Of a stretch of 23,649 bases of DNA, positions 15,458 through 22,035 are shown one piece after another. The position numbers and the translations under genes are program-made. The stretch is from Christensenella sp. UBA1431. GTDB lineage: Bacteria; Bacillota; Clostridia; Christensenellales; UBA1431. Within the stretch, counting starts at the first letter, position 1. Every line of letters starts with the position of its first letter. Location: assembly GCA_002329665.1 (NCBI GenBank), contig DCTV01000044.1:25770-49418 (forward strand), written 5' to 3'. The notes beneath the pieces were generated by a model. The model was not told where the DNA came from. It saw only the letters and a program-made list of their open reading frames with translations, and made no database searches.

Positions 15458-16392
15458 AAATCTGTTTTGCCGGTTTGGGGTCCATCGGGAAAAGACATCT
15501 GCGCAACCTGGTTTCTGTGCTTGGGGAATGCGGACAGCCGCGGGAAATCCACGCGCTGCGGCGCGGGAAGAAGGCGCTCGATGCCGAAACGCGGACCTTG
15601 ATCGATAAGCAGGCGTTTTCCATGGAGGAACTCGAAGGCGACTACGACGCCGTCTTCATCACGAACCCGACGCTTCTGCACTATGAGACGCTGCGCGCGC
15701 TGCTCCCCAGAACGAAACATGCGTTCATCGAAAAACCACTTTTCGAGCGGGCAAACTACGACGTTGCTGCGCTGCCGTTTCGGGAGGGAGGCGTCTATTA
15801 CGTCGCCGCTCCGCTGCGGTTCAGCGGCGTGTTCCGCTGTGTCGCCGGGTTTGTCGAGAAAGAGCGCGTGTTCTGCGCCCGCGCGATAAGTTCCTCCTAT
15901 CTGCCTGACTGGCGTCAAGGCGTGGATTACCGCGACACCTACAGCGCGAAGGCGGTACTGGGCGGAGGCGTCACGCTGGACCTGATACACGAGTGGGACT
16001 ATATAAAAGCCCTTTTCGGCCCGCCCAAAACGCTCCACCGCATATCCGGTAGATTCTCGGAACTGGAAATTACGAGCGACGACCTTTCCTGTTATCTTGC
16101 CGGATACGACGACAAGGTCGTGGAGGTGCACCTGGACTATTTCGGCAGGGAGACCAGGCGCGTGCTGGAACTGTATACGCGCGAGGGCGTCCTGTACGCC
16201 GATTTTTTGAACCGGTCGGTCACGCTGAAACACGGACTCGACGCCCGCCCTTTGCATGTTTCGGAAGCGGACCAGTACCTCGAGGAGATGCGTCACTTTA
16301 TCGGAATGTGCCTGGGTTTGAGGTACGAAAACCCGAACACCGTCGGCAACGCTTTGGAAACGTTAAAACTTGCAACGGGTGGTTTGTTATGA
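15454..16392 (+). CDS. Gfo/Idh/MocA-family oxidoreductase 2, canonical active site
   Basis: The 312-residue protein has the Rossmann motif FAGLGSIGKRH, the canonical EKP at 93-95, and the catalytic-type segment LDLIHEWD, with Asp176 and His179. That makes it a plausible NAD(P)-dependent sugar dehydrogenase or reductase. It overlaps both neighbours by four bases and sits directly before legF. The textbook legionaminic acid route needs no such enzyme, so I infer an extra oxidation or reduction that alters the nonulosonate or another sugar, for example a change of stereochemistry at one carbon. The substrate cannot be read from the sequence. Confidence 0.78.
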   Translation: MKICFAGLGSIGKRHLRNLVSVLGECGQPREIHALRRGKKALDAETRTLIDKQAFSMEELEGDYDAVFITNPTLLHYETLRALLPRTKHAFIEKPLFERANYDVAALPFREGGVYYVAAPLRFSGVFRCVAGFVEKERVFCARAISSSYLPDWRQGVDYRDTYSAKAVLGGGVTLDLIHEWDYIKALFGPPKTLHRISGRFSELEITSDDLSCYLAGYDDKVVEVHLDYFGRETRRVLELYTREGVLYADFLNRSVTLKHGLDARPLHVSEADQYLEEMRHFIGMCLGLRYENPNTVGNALETLKLATGGLL

Positions 16393-17174
16393 ACATACTC
16401 TTTACGGCCTGCGGGCGCGCCGGCTCGAAAGGCCTGAAAAACAAGAACCTGAAAAACATGCTGGGCACGCCTCTGCTCTATTACACGCTTTCGGTGATCG
16501 ATCTCTACGCCCGTGAAAAGCGTGCGGAAGACAACATCATCGTATGCGTCAATTCTGACAGTAAGGAATTGCTGGAACTGGCGTGCCGTCAAAGATTCCT
16601 CCCGGTCTATCCTATCGAACGGTGTGCGGAATTGAGCGGGGACAGGGTCGCAAAGGCGCTGGTGATAAAGGACTGCCTGGAGAAGGCGGCCGGGCATTTC
16701 AACGTGAAACCCGACATCGTCGTCGACCTGGATATCACGTCCCCGATACGGACCGTGCAGGACGTGAGCGGCGCAATAGAAATGAAACGTAGCGGCCGGG
16801 ATTTCGACATCGTTTTTTCCGCGGTGCCTTCCCGGCGGAGCCCTTATTTCAACATGGTGATACGCAACGAAGAAGACGACCGGTATTCGCTGGTCGTCCC
16901 CTCGGGTTTTACAGCGCGCCAGAGCGTGCCAAAGACCTATGACATGAACGCTTCGATATACGTTTACGAATCCAGGTTTTTGTCGGAACGCTCCGCGCCC
17001 CGGCTGTTCGATGGGAAAAACACGATCATTAAGATGCGGGACACGGCCGTGCTCGATATCGACAGTGAAGAAGATTTTGAACTGATGGAAGTGATCGTCA
17101 GGCATCTGCTCGAATCCTGGCCCGCATTTAAGAGCGTATACAATAACGCTTACCGATTGTCGGAAGGAAGTTGA
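16389..17174 (+). CDS. legF: CMP-legionaminic acid cytidylyltransferase (NeuA family)
   Basis: The 261-residue protein begins ILFTACGRAGSKGLKNKNLK, a recognisable NeuA/LegF nucleotide-binding loop. It also has LLYYTLSVID, DLDITSPIRTVQDV and, near the C-terminus, AVLDIDSEEDFELM, all typical of CMP-nonulosonate synthetases. It would couple CTP to legionaminic acid to make the donor for glycosyltransferases. The frame is open from 16308, but the ATG at 16389 overlaps the preceding stop (ATGA) and starts just before the first beta strand, so it is the better choice. It closes the pathway block. A gap of about 120 bases with a possible promoter follows. Confidence 0.87.
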   Translation: MNILFTACGRAGSKGLKNKNLKNMLGTPLLYYTLSVIDLYAREKRAEDNIIVCVNSDSKELLELACRQRFLPVYPIERCAELSGDRVAKALVIKDCLEKAAGHFNVKPDIVVDLDITSPIRTVQDVSGAIEMKRSGRDFDIVFSAVPSRRSPYFNMVIRNEEDDRYSLVVPSGFTARQSVPKTYDMNASIYVYESRFLSERSAPRLFDGKNTIIKMRDTAVLDIDSEEDFELMEVIVRHLLESWPAFKSVYNNAYRLSEGS

Positions 17175-17201
17175 AGTGCCTATTATGCGATACACGTGAT
17201 G

Positions 17202-17231
17202 TTGCCTGTAACCTATATGCTGTGATATGCT
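17202..17231 (+). promoter_or_regulatory. Possible promoter for the acyl-transfer module
   Basis: TTGCCT at 17202-17207 and TATGCT at 17226-17231 are 18 bases apart, and the -10 box is preceded by TGA, giving an extended -10 form. Each hexamer matches the consensus at 4 of 6 positions. It lies in the only sizeable gap between legF and the carrier protein, where a second transcription unit could begin. Confidence 0.35.
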
Positions 17232-17297
17232 GTTTCACAAGGCTCGGGCGGCTGTACCCGTGAAAAAGTCACTATTACGTTATTGAGAGGAACCGAC

Positions 17298-17537
17298 ATG
17301 ACCAATCTGGAGAAGTACAACAAGACCTTCATGGAGATATTAAATGTCGAGGCATCGGAACTCAACGCGGGTTTCGGTTTCCAGACCGTTAGCAACTGGG
17401 ATTCCATCGCGCATATGACCCTGGTGAGCACCTTTGAGGACATGTTCGACATCATGCTGGACACGGAGGACATACTCAATTTCGTTTCGTACGAGGCCGG
17501 CAAGGAGATCCTTGCCAAGTACGGCATAGAGATATAG
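17298..17537 (+). CDS. Acyl carrier protein
   Basis: The 79-residue acidic protein has the four-helix carrier layout and the phosphopantetheine site WDSIAHM, with Ser36 as the attachment residue. The body (STFEDMFDIMLDTEDILNF) matches small dedicated carrier proteins found in surface-glycan loci rather than the housekeeping AcpP. It ends KYGIEI, a usual terminus for such proteins. A TTG at 17283 is in frame, but ATG 17298 has GAGAGG seven bases upstream and gives a normal length. It probably carries the acyl group activated by the ligase at 18521 and delivered by the acyltransferase at 19934. The last ten codons before its end lie in a 31-base direct repeat that recurs before the SDR gene. 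Confidence 0.85.
   Translation: MTNLEKYNKTFMEILNVEASELNAGFGFQTVSNWDSIAHMTLVSTFEDMFDIMLDTEDILNFVSYEAGKEILAKYGIEI
17498..17528 (+). repeat. 31-base perfect direct repeat, copy 1
   Basis: Identical to 17699-17729, offset 201 bases, an exact multiple of three. It encodes [10 protein letters not shown] at the end of the carrier protein. Within it, bases 17499-17516 form an 8-base perfect inverted repeat (GGCAAGGA/TCCTTGCC) with a two-base centre. Confidence 0.95.
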
Positions 17538-17564
17538 CCAAACGAGGTGAAGCTTCCCGGGGGT

Positions 17565-17586
17565 ATGGGGGGCCGCAGTCCCCCAT
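17565..17586 (+). other. Hairpin 1 of the cassette
   Basis: ATGGGGG at 17565-17571 pairs with CCCCCAT at 17580-17586. The stem is 7 base pairs with an 8-base loop. The next bases are TTTTC, so it could also act as a weak terminator. Confidence 0.65.
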
Positions 17587-17593
17587 TTTCAAT

Positions 17594-17622
17594 CCGATCT
17601 GACGACATGTGCGTCAGATCGG
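17594..17622 (+). other. Hairpin 2 of the cassette
   Basis: CCGATCTGACG at 17594-17604 pairs perfectly with CGTCAGATCGG at 17612-17622. The stem is 11 base pairs with a 7-base loop. Confidence 0.8.
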
Positions 17623-17627
17623 CGAGG

Positions 17628-17650
17628 AAATGCCGCCTTAAGCGGCATTT
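17628..17650 (+). other. Hairpin 3 of the cassette
   Basis: AAATGCCGC at 17628-17636 pairs perfectly with GCGGCATTT at 17642-17650. The stem is 9 base pairs with a 5-base loop. Confidence 0.8.
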
Positions 17651-17664
17651 CAACCGGCAAGAAA

Positions 17665-17695
17665 GCTACCGACAAACCGAAGGTTTGTCAGTAGC
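17665..17695 (+). other. Hairpin 4 of the cassette
   Basis: GCTAC-C-GACAAACC at 17665-17678 pairs with GGTTTGTC-A-GTAGC at 17682-17695 around a GAA loop. There are 13 pairs with one C-A mismatch. Confidence 0.8.
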
Positions 17696-17698
17696 CAT

Positions 17699-17729
17699 CG
17701 GCAAGGAGATCCTTGCCAAGTACGGCATA
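17699..17729 (+). repeat. 31-base perfect direct repeat, copy 2
   Basis: Identical to 17498-17528. It lies 24 bases before the proposed SDR start and is in the SDR reading frame, where it would read [10 protein letters not shown] and then SDSTGVKV. It therefore looks like a second copy of the end of a carrier-protein gene. Confidence 0.95.
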
Positions 17730-17753
17730 TCTGATTCGACGGGGGTGAAGGTT

Positions 17754-18503
17754 TTGGAAGGTTTGCTTTGTGGCAAGGTCTGCCTGGTGACCGGCGCGGG
17801 CCGGGGGATCGGCCGGGCGATCGCCGTGCGGTTCGCGAAGGAGGGCGCCGACGTCTACGCGAATATCCGGCTCGAAAGCGCTGTAAAAGGATGGGTTGCG
17901 GGGCTGCCCGAGGACGTGCGCGGCGCCGTGACGCCCGTCTGCTTCGACGTCACCGATAAGGACGCGGTGAAAAACGCGGTCATGCGGATACGGTCGGAAA
18001 AGGGCGGGATCGACGTCCTCGTCAACAACGCCGCCGTCGCCCATAACGAAAAGCTCGGAATGATTTCCCGGCAGCACGTCGAAGAAATGTTTGCGGTCAA
18101 CGTCTTTGCCGTCATCGAACTCACCCAGATGGCCGCCCGCCTGATGATGCGCCAAAAGAACGGGAGCATCATCAACATCTCCTCGATCGTCGGCGTGAAG
18201 GGGGACAAGGGCCAGGCGGCCTATTCCGCTTCCAAGGGCGCCGTCGTCGCGTTCACGAAATCGGCGGCGAAGGAACTCGCGCCCTACGGCATCCGCGTGA
18301 ACTCGGTCGCGCCGGGGCTGACCGACACCGACATGTTCCGCAAAACGGACGAAAAGTTTTTAGAGGAACGCCTGAAAAACATCGGCATGCAGCGGGTGGG
18401 CAGGCCGGAGGACGTCGCCGACGCCTGTCTGTTCCTGGCCTCGGACCTGTCGGGATACGTGAGCGGCCAGATACTCGGTGTGGACGGCTGTTCCGTACTG
18501 TAG
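17754..18503 (+). CDS. Short-chain dehydrogenase/reductase (FabG-like)
   Basis: Starting at TTG 17754 the product has 249 residues, the normal length for a classical SDR. It shows TGAGRGIG (13-20), the NNA segment, the catalytic Ser near 144, Tyr157-xxx-Lys161, and a C-terminal SGQILGVDG. The frame is open from GTG 17547, but that would add about 70 residues read from the hairpin cassette and the repeat, which I reject. A GTG at 17745 is also possible. The TTG is favoured by GGGGGTGAAGG just upstream. Next to a carrier protein and an acyl ligase, the likely role is reduction of a beta-keto group on a carrier-bound acyl chain, for instance to a 3-hydroxyacyl group. A PtmA-like role in amino-sugar supply is an alternative. 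The call on the family is firm and the substrate is inferred. Confidence 0.8.
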   Translation: MEGLLCGKVCLVTGAGRGIGRAIAVRFAKEGADVYANIRLESAVKGWVAGLPEDVRGAVTPVCFDVTDKDAVKNAVMRIRSEKGGIDVLVNNAAVAHNEKLGMISRQHVEEMFAVNVFAVIELTQMAARLMMRQKNGSIINISSIVGVKGDKGQAAYSASKGAVVAFTKSAAKELAPYGIRVNSVAPGLTDTDMFRKTDEKFLEERLKNIGMQRVGRPEDVADACLFLASDLSGYVSGQILGVDGCSVL

Positions 18504-18520
18504 TCAAGGAGGCTGGAGAA

Positions 18521-19915
18521 TTGTTTCTGGACCTGGACAAAAAAGCGCCCAATGCCCCGGCTGTCGTGGACAACCTGGGGTTTTCGCTGACATACGGCGA
18601 TCTCGTCGGGTTCGCGGACGGGTTTTGCGAAAAAGCGGGCGGGAGGACGCTCATTTTCATACTCTGCGAGAACTGCGCGGGTGCGCTGGCGGGCTACGCC
18701 GCATGCCTAAGCGGGAGGATCGTGCCGCTGATGCTGGGAAACGGCATGGACCGGCGGCTGCTTAAAGCGCTGATCGCCGAATACCGCCCCGCGTTTCTCT
18801 GGGTCCCCGAAAGCGCGGCGGAGGATTTCGGTTACCCGTGCGTGCTCGAAGGATTCGGGTACGCCCTGATAAAAACGCGGCTGGAGCCCGGCCCGCTCTA
18901 CGACGGCCTTTCGTTGCTTCTAACGACATCGGGCAGCACCGGCAGCCCCAAGCTGGTCCGGCACAGCTACGAAAACGTGGAGTCCATCGCGCGCAGCGTC
19001 GCGGAGGTGTTCGGGATGGACGAAAACGAGCGGGGCATGGTCTCGCTCCCCCTGCAGTTCACGCAGGGGCTGAACGTCGCGTCCAGCCACCTCTATGGCG
19101 GTTCGGTCGCGCTGTTGTCCACCGACGCCCTGATGAAGAGGGAGTTCTGGGCTTTTTTCAAAGCGCAGCAGGCCACCAGCTTCACCGGCGTGCCCTACAG
19201 CTACGAAGTGCTGGACAGGCTCCGGTTCTTCAGGATGGACCTGCCGCACCTGAGGACGATCAACCAGGGCGGAGGCAGGCTTACGGACGCGCTGTTCATG
19301 AAGTGCGCAAAGTACGCGGCCGACACCGGTCGAAGGTTCGTGGCCACCTACGGCGCGACCGAGACGACGTCGCGCATGGCCTATCTGCCGCCGGAGCTCG
19401 CGCCGGAAAAATGCGGGAGCATCGGCGTCGCTATGCCCTGCGGGAGCATATCGCTGTTCGACGACGGCAGGGAGATCAGGGACGCGAACAAGACCGGCGA
19501 GATCGTCTACAAAGGGCCGAACGTGACGCTCGGGTATGCCGAGCGCTCCGCCGACCTCGCCCGGGGCGACGAACGCGGCGGCGTCTACGCGACCGGCGAC
19601 CTCGCGTGGCGGGACGAGGACGGCTGCCATTACATCGTCGGCCGGAAAAAACGCTTCCTCAAGCTCTACGGCTACCGCATTGGCCTCGACGAGACCGAGC
19701 TCCTGATAAAAAACGAGCTGGGCGTTTTATGCGCCTGCACCGGCAGCGACAAGAAAATGTCGATTTACGTCACCGAAAAAGGGATAGAGCGGGACGTCGT
19801 CCGCTTCGTCAGCGCGAAGACCGGCATCATCCCGGGGGCGTTCGAGGTCGTTTTTGTAGAGCAGATCCCCAAAAACGACGCGGGGAAGACGCTCTACGAA
19901 AAACTGGGCAAGTAA
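18521..19915 (+). CDS. AMP-forming acyl/aryl ligase (ANL superfamily)
   Basis: The 464-residue protein has the ANL core motifs in order. These are the P-loop TTSGSTGSPK (135-144), ATYGATETTSRM, YATGDLAWRDEDG, IVGRKKRFLKLYGYRIGLDETE, and a C-terminal catalytic lysine (Lys456) in PKNDAGKTLYEKL. The length is short of typical acyl-CoA synthetases but fits carrier-protein-loading ligases. It would adenylate a carboxylic acid and load it onto the carrier protein at 17298. The start is TTG at 18521, with AAGGAGG eight bases upstream. It follows the SDR by 17 bases and precedes an acyltransferase by 18 bases, so the four genes form a compact unit. The acid it uses is unknown. Confidence 0.85.
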   Translation: MFLDLDKKAPNAPAVVDNLGFSLTYGDLVGFADGFCEKAGGRTLIFILCENCAGALAGYAACLSGRIVPLMLGNGMDRRLLKALIAEYRPAFLWVPESAAEDFGYPCVLEGFGYALIKTRLEPGPLYDGLSLLLTTSGSTGSPKLVRHSYENVESIARSVAEVFGMDENERGMVSLPLQFTQGLNVASSHLYGGSVALLSTDALMKREFWAFFKAQQATSFTGVPYSYEVLDRLRFFRMDLPHLRTINQGGGRLTDALFMKCAKYAADTGRRFVATYGATETTSRMAYLPPELAPEKCGSIGVAMPCGSISLFDDGREIRDANKTGEIVYKGPNVTLGYAERSADLARGDERGGVYATGDLAWRDEDGCHYIVGRKKRFLKLYGYRIGLDETELLIKNELGVLCACTGSDKKMSIYVTEKGIERDVVRFVSAKTGIIPGAFEVVFVEQIPKNDAGKTLYEKLGK

Positions 19916-19933
19916 ACTGATGGGAGGACCGGC

Positions 19934-20959
19934 ATGATAGGGATACGTTTCGCGCGCATGGACGACATCGAAAACATCGTCGCCTTCCTGCGGGAGCACT
20001 GGAGCGAAAACAACATCCTCGTCAAAAGCAGGCGCATATTCGATTTCCAGTACGTGGACGGCGAGAACTGCGGATTCGTCCTCGCGGCCGACGACGAGAC
20101 GGGCAGGATATACGGCCTGAAAGGGTTTTTCCCGTTCAACCACCAGCCGCGGCCGGACATCGCCGCGGCGCTGGCCATCGTGCTCCAGGGCGTAAGGCCG
20201 ATGCTGGGCATGGAGATCCAGCGCTTCCTCGAGAAGAACACGAACTGCCGCTGGCTGTGTTCCACGGGACTGAATCCGGACACCTCCGTGAGGATATACA
20301 AACGGTTCAGGGGGTATACGGTCGACAGGCTGAAACATTACTACCGCCTCGCCGACCGGCCGGCCTACAGCGTGGCGGCGGTGCGGCAAAAGCGCATCAG
20401 GCCGGTCCCGGAAGGCGGCGGTTTCCTGCTTCCCGACACCCCCGAGGCGCTGTTTGCGGTCTTCGACCCGGCGGCCTATCGGGAGCAGAGGCCGTACAAG
20501 GATGAGGCGTACCTGACGCGCCGCTACTTCGAGCACCCCGTATACCGATACCGGATGCTGGGGATACGCTCGCAGGACTCAGAAGGCGCGGACGGTGTGT
20601 ACATCGCGCGCGAGGTCGAATGCAACGGCGCGAGGGTCCTGCGCATCGTCGACTACATCGGGGACCGGAGGGCCATCGCCAGGGCGGGGGGCGCGCTGGA
20701 ACGCTATATGCGGGAGCGGGACGCGGAGTACGCCGACTTCTACTGTTACGGGTTCGACCACGAAGCGCTGGAGGCCGGGGGCTTCGTGCTGCGCGACGAA
20801 AACGACCCCAATGTCGTGCCCAACTATTTCGAGCCTTTCGAGCAGCGCAACATCGACATCCATTTCTTTTCGACCGGCGACGAAAACGCCGCGGTTTGCA
20901 GGGCCGACGGCGACCAGGACCGGCCCAGCATCCTGCCGGAGGGTTTTGCGGATGAATGA
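19934..20959 (+). CDS. GNAT-like N-acyltransferase
   Basis: The 341-residue protein begins IRFARMDDIENIVAFLREHW, the usual first strand and helix of a GNAT fold. It appears to contain two related lobes (about 1-165 and 185-300), as in double-GNAT or FemAB-like acyltransferases. Residues 80-130 (IVLQGVRPMLGMEIQRFLEK) would include the acceptor-side helix. I do not see a classical acetyl-CoA loop strong enough to fix the donor, which leaves a carrier-bound acyl group possible. A GGGAGG lies six bases before the ATG, and the stop overlaps the deacetylase start (ATGAATGA). Between a ligase and a deacetylase the most likely role is to acylate an amino sugar. The exact substrate is not readable. 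Confidence 0.65.
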   Translation: MIGIRFARMDDIENIVAFLREHWSENNILVKSRRIFDFQYVDGENCGFVLAADDETGRIYGLKGFFPFNHQPRPDIAAALAIVLQGVRPMLGMEIQRFLEKNTNCRWLCSTGLNPDTSVRIYKRFRGYTVDRLKHYYRLADRPAYSVAAVRQKRIRPVPEGGGFLLPDTPEALFAVFDPAAYREQRPYKDEAYLTRRYFEHPVYRYRMLGIRSQDSEGADGVYIAREVECNGARVLRIVDYIGDRRAIARAGGALERYMRERDAEYADFYCYGFDHEALEAGGFVLRDENDPNVVPNYFEPFEQRNIDIHFFSTGDENAAVCRADGDQDRPSILPEGFADE

Positions 20960-21905
20960 AGGCGTCACCATCGTCATGTACCATTATGTGCGCAGCCTGA
21001 GCGCTTCCCGTTATCCGGGCATCAAGGGGCTCGAACTCTCCCGGTTCAGGGAGCAGCTCGAGTTCTTCAAATCGGAGGGCGCGCGCTTCATCGGCGCACA
21101 AGAGCTGCTCGGGGCGCTGGACGGCGGCTTAAAACTGCCCCCCAGGGCCGTGTTGCTGACGTTTGACGACGGGTACATCGACCATTACACGAACGTGTTC
21201 CCGATCCTCAGGCTCGAGGGCATACCCGCCTTTTTCTCCATGCCGGGCAGGATACTGGCCGAACGCCGGGTGCTGGACGTGAACAAGATCCATTTCGTCC
21301 TCGCGAGCCTGCCCGTCGGGGAACTGCTGCCCATGGTGATGGAAAGGCTGGACCATTACCGCGGCAAAGAGTTTGAGATACCGCCCAATGGGGTACTCTA
21401 CCGGAAGCTGGCGGCAGAGAGCAGGTTCGATCCGCCCGAGGTCATATTCATCAAGCGCCTGCTGCAGGCGGAGCTGGAGGAAACCCTGCGCAACCGCATC
21501 GTGGACGAGCTGTTCAGGGCGTGCGTCCCGCTCCCGGAAGAGGCGTTCGCAAAGGAACTGTACATGAGCTACGACCAGGTGCGCCTGATGCGGCAAGAAG
21601 GCATGGACTTCGGCATACACGGCTACGACCATTACTGGATGAACAGGCTAACCCCCCAGGCGCTGGACAGGGACGTCGCGTTGGCGCTGGAGGTTTTCGG
21701 CGGGATTGTCGACCCCAAGAGATGGATCTGCTGTTATCCCTACGGTTCGTGCAGCGACGACGTGATACGCCTGATACGCAAGAGGGGGGCCGCGGCCGGC
21801 GTGACCACCGAGGCGGACAGGGCGCTTCCTTGCGTCCATGACCGTTTCCGCCTGCCGCGTTACGACACGAACGACTTCCCGCCCAAAACGGCGAGGCCGT
21901 TATAG
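20952..21905 (+). CDS. Polysaccharide deacetylase (NodB/CE4 family)
   Basis: The 317-residue protein has MYHYVRSLS at the start, the CE4 motif 1 TFDDGY with Asp72-Asp73, a metal-binding HGYDH segment in FGIHGYDHYWMNRL, and CYPYGS as motif 3. These are the Asp-His-His metal ligands expected of a zinc-type N-deacetylase. There is no signal peptide or membrane anchor, so it probably works in the cytosol on a sugar precursor or a lipid-linked glycan. Cell-wall peptidoglycan deacetylases are normally secreted. The frame is open from 20595, but ATG 20952 gives the family's N-terminus and overlaps the acyltransferase stop by eight bases. With its neighbour it could exchange an N-acetyl for another acyl group. 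Confidence 0.82.
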   Translation: MNEGVTIVMYHYVRSLSASRYPGIKGLELSRFREQLEFFKSEGARFIGAQELLGALDGGLKLPPRAVLLTFDDGYIDHYTNVFPILRLEGIPAFFSMPGRILAERRVLDVNKIHFVLASLPVGELLPMVMERLDHYRGKEFEIPPNGVLYRKLAAESRFDPPEVIFIKRLLQAELEETLRNRIVDELFRACVPLPEEAFAKELYMSYDQVRLMRQEGMDFGIHGYDHYWMNRLTPQALDRDVALALEVFGGIVDPKRWICCYPYGSCSDDVIRLIRKRGAAAGVTTEADRALPCVHDRFRLPRYDTNDFPPKTARPL

Positions 21906-21914
21906 AGCGCCTCC

Positions 21915-21939
21915 CCGGGAAGCGTCCCTCTTTTCCCGG
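21915..21939 (+). terminator. Weak inverted repeat after the deacetylase, possible terminator
   Basis: CCGGGAA at 21915-21921 pairs with TTCCCGG at 21933-21939 (7 base pairs, 11-base loop). No T-run follows it, so intrinsic termination would be weak. It lies just after the last gene of the acyl module and before a new promoter-like sequence. Confidence 0.3.
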
Positions 21940-21989
21940 CATCAAAGCAGTTTAGCGAAAAAATGCTGTTTGCGTTCGGTTATTTGATA

Positions 21990-21995
21990 TATAAT
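21990..21995 (+). promoter_or_regulatory. Possible -10 box for mnaA
   Basis: A perfect TATAAT lies 40 bases before the mnaA ATG, in an AT-rich 130-base gap. The nearest -35-like sequence (TTGCGT at 21970-21975) is only 14 bases away, which is shorter than normal, so the promoter is tentative. Confidence 0.4.
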
Positions 21996-22035
21996 CTATG
22001 TTATCGGATAAAACGGGAAGGCGTGCAATAATCCT

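Larger units (their letters stand above)
17529..17698 (+). repeat. 170-base hairpin cassette between carrier protein and SDR
   Basis: The segment between the two 31-base repeats holds the carrier stop codon and then four hairpins spaced 7-14 bases apart. It does not look like coding sequence, although one long frame (GTG 17547) happens to read through it into the SDR. The structure resembles a small palindromic repeat element or a structured RNA. Its function could be to stabilise or attenuate the message between the two cistrons. I cannot assign it to a named family. Confidence 0.6.

Noticed and set aside
17529-17698. CRISPR array or transposon end for the hairpin cassette
   Set aside because: The four hairpins differ from each other, there are no regular spacers, and no transposase or matching terminal inverted repeats are present.
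17547-17753. GTG start for the SDR at 17547
   Set aside because: The extra 69 residues would be read from the hairpin cassette and the copied carrier tail, and SDRs normally begin within about 10 residues of the TG motif region.
18838-19920. 360-codon plus-strand frame in another phase within the ligase gene
   Set aside because: Arg/Pro/Gly/Ala-rich product with no domain. The overlapping ANL ligase frame carries all the motifs.
20595-20951. Upstream extension of the deacetylase
   Set aside because: Ser/Thr/Arg-rich antiphase reading of the acyltransferase gene. ATG 20952 fits the family start.
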